Source: Anniella stebbinsi
Taxonomy: Eukaryota; Chordata; Lepidosauria; Squamata; Anniellidae
Assembly (NCBI GenBank): GCA_029215795.1
Contig: JARDYH010000006.1
Location: 19,731,501-19,795,500 of the forward strand
Direction: 5' to 3'
Length of the DNA stretch: 64,000 bases
Shown here: positions 63,782-64,000 of the stretch, one piece after another
Layout: the number at the start of each line of letters is the position of its first letter
Position numbering within the stretch: the first letter of the stretch is position 1
Made by a program: the position numbers and the translations under genes
Notes under the pieces: model-generated
Told to the model about the DNA's origin: nothing
Database searches by the model: none
Seen by the model: the letters and a program-made list of their open reading frames with translations, nothing else

Positions 63782-64000
63782 CTAAAGAACAAGCACATAA
63801 TTTAGATTGGGGTGGTCAGATTATAGGCTTGAATCAGTAAAAAAAGAAAAAAGCTAAGTACAAGGATTCAGCAGTTGAAGAGTCATGAAAATCATAGCTG
63901 AGTGGGTGAAAGGGATGGAACTCATCATAAATGACATCTTGGGGGACAGAGCCAATTATAATTAACCACTGCACCCCATGAACCATGTACTAGATGATCT

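Noticed and set aside
1..64000. CRISPR arrays, operons or bacterial features
   Set aside because: Spliced vertebrate gene structure throughout; no regularly spaced repeats with unique spacers.

Overview
The window looks like reptile (sauropsid) nuclear DNA, most likely from a squamate. It carries a vertebrate gene with many small exons and long AT-rich introns, and the introns are filled with the repeat mix usual in lizards and snakes: L1-, L2- and CR1-like LINEs, a tRNA-derived SINE, hAT-type MITEs and a DIRS-type tyrosine-recombinase retrotransposon. The squamate assignment is inference from repeat content and from the protein's resemblance to vertebrate XRN2.

One protein-coding gene spans the window on the minus strand: XRN2, the nuclear 5'-3' exoribonuclease. 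I placed 25 coding exons by translation and GT-AG splice sites, from 63781 down to the stop codon at 4172. Together they give 2379 coding bases (792 residues plus stop) with every phase junction consistent. The N-terminal part of the enzyme lies beyond the right edge. The 3' UTR probably ends near 3600. Bases 1-400 form a CpG island that belongs to no exon I can identify.

Major insertions sit in XRN2 introns. (1) 30118-36060 is a complete DIRS-type element on the minus strand. It has 146-bp inverted terminal repeats differing at 2 positions, an internal complementary region joining copies of both outer ends, and long open frames for Gag, RT/RNase H and a tyrosine recombinase. Its only obvious coding lesion is one in-frame TGA in Gag. 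(2) 52564-58162 is a full-length L1-type LINE on the plus strand with 15-bp target duplications, intact ORF1 and broken ORF2. (3) Three non-autonomous hAT elements with 8-bp target duplications lie at 38501-39080, 44898-45757 and 49402-49738. (4) Two related GC-rich elements of about 1 kb lie in opposite orientation at about 18832-19930 and 42687-43699. (5) There are L2, CR1-like and other LINE fragments, including a LINE piece truncated at both ends and bracketed by a perfect 33-bp direct repeat (8945-9403).

I found no new multi-gene system. The most informative objects are the near-intact DIRS element and the oddly bracketed LINE fragment. All calls come from reading the sequence and from family knowledge; no database search was run.
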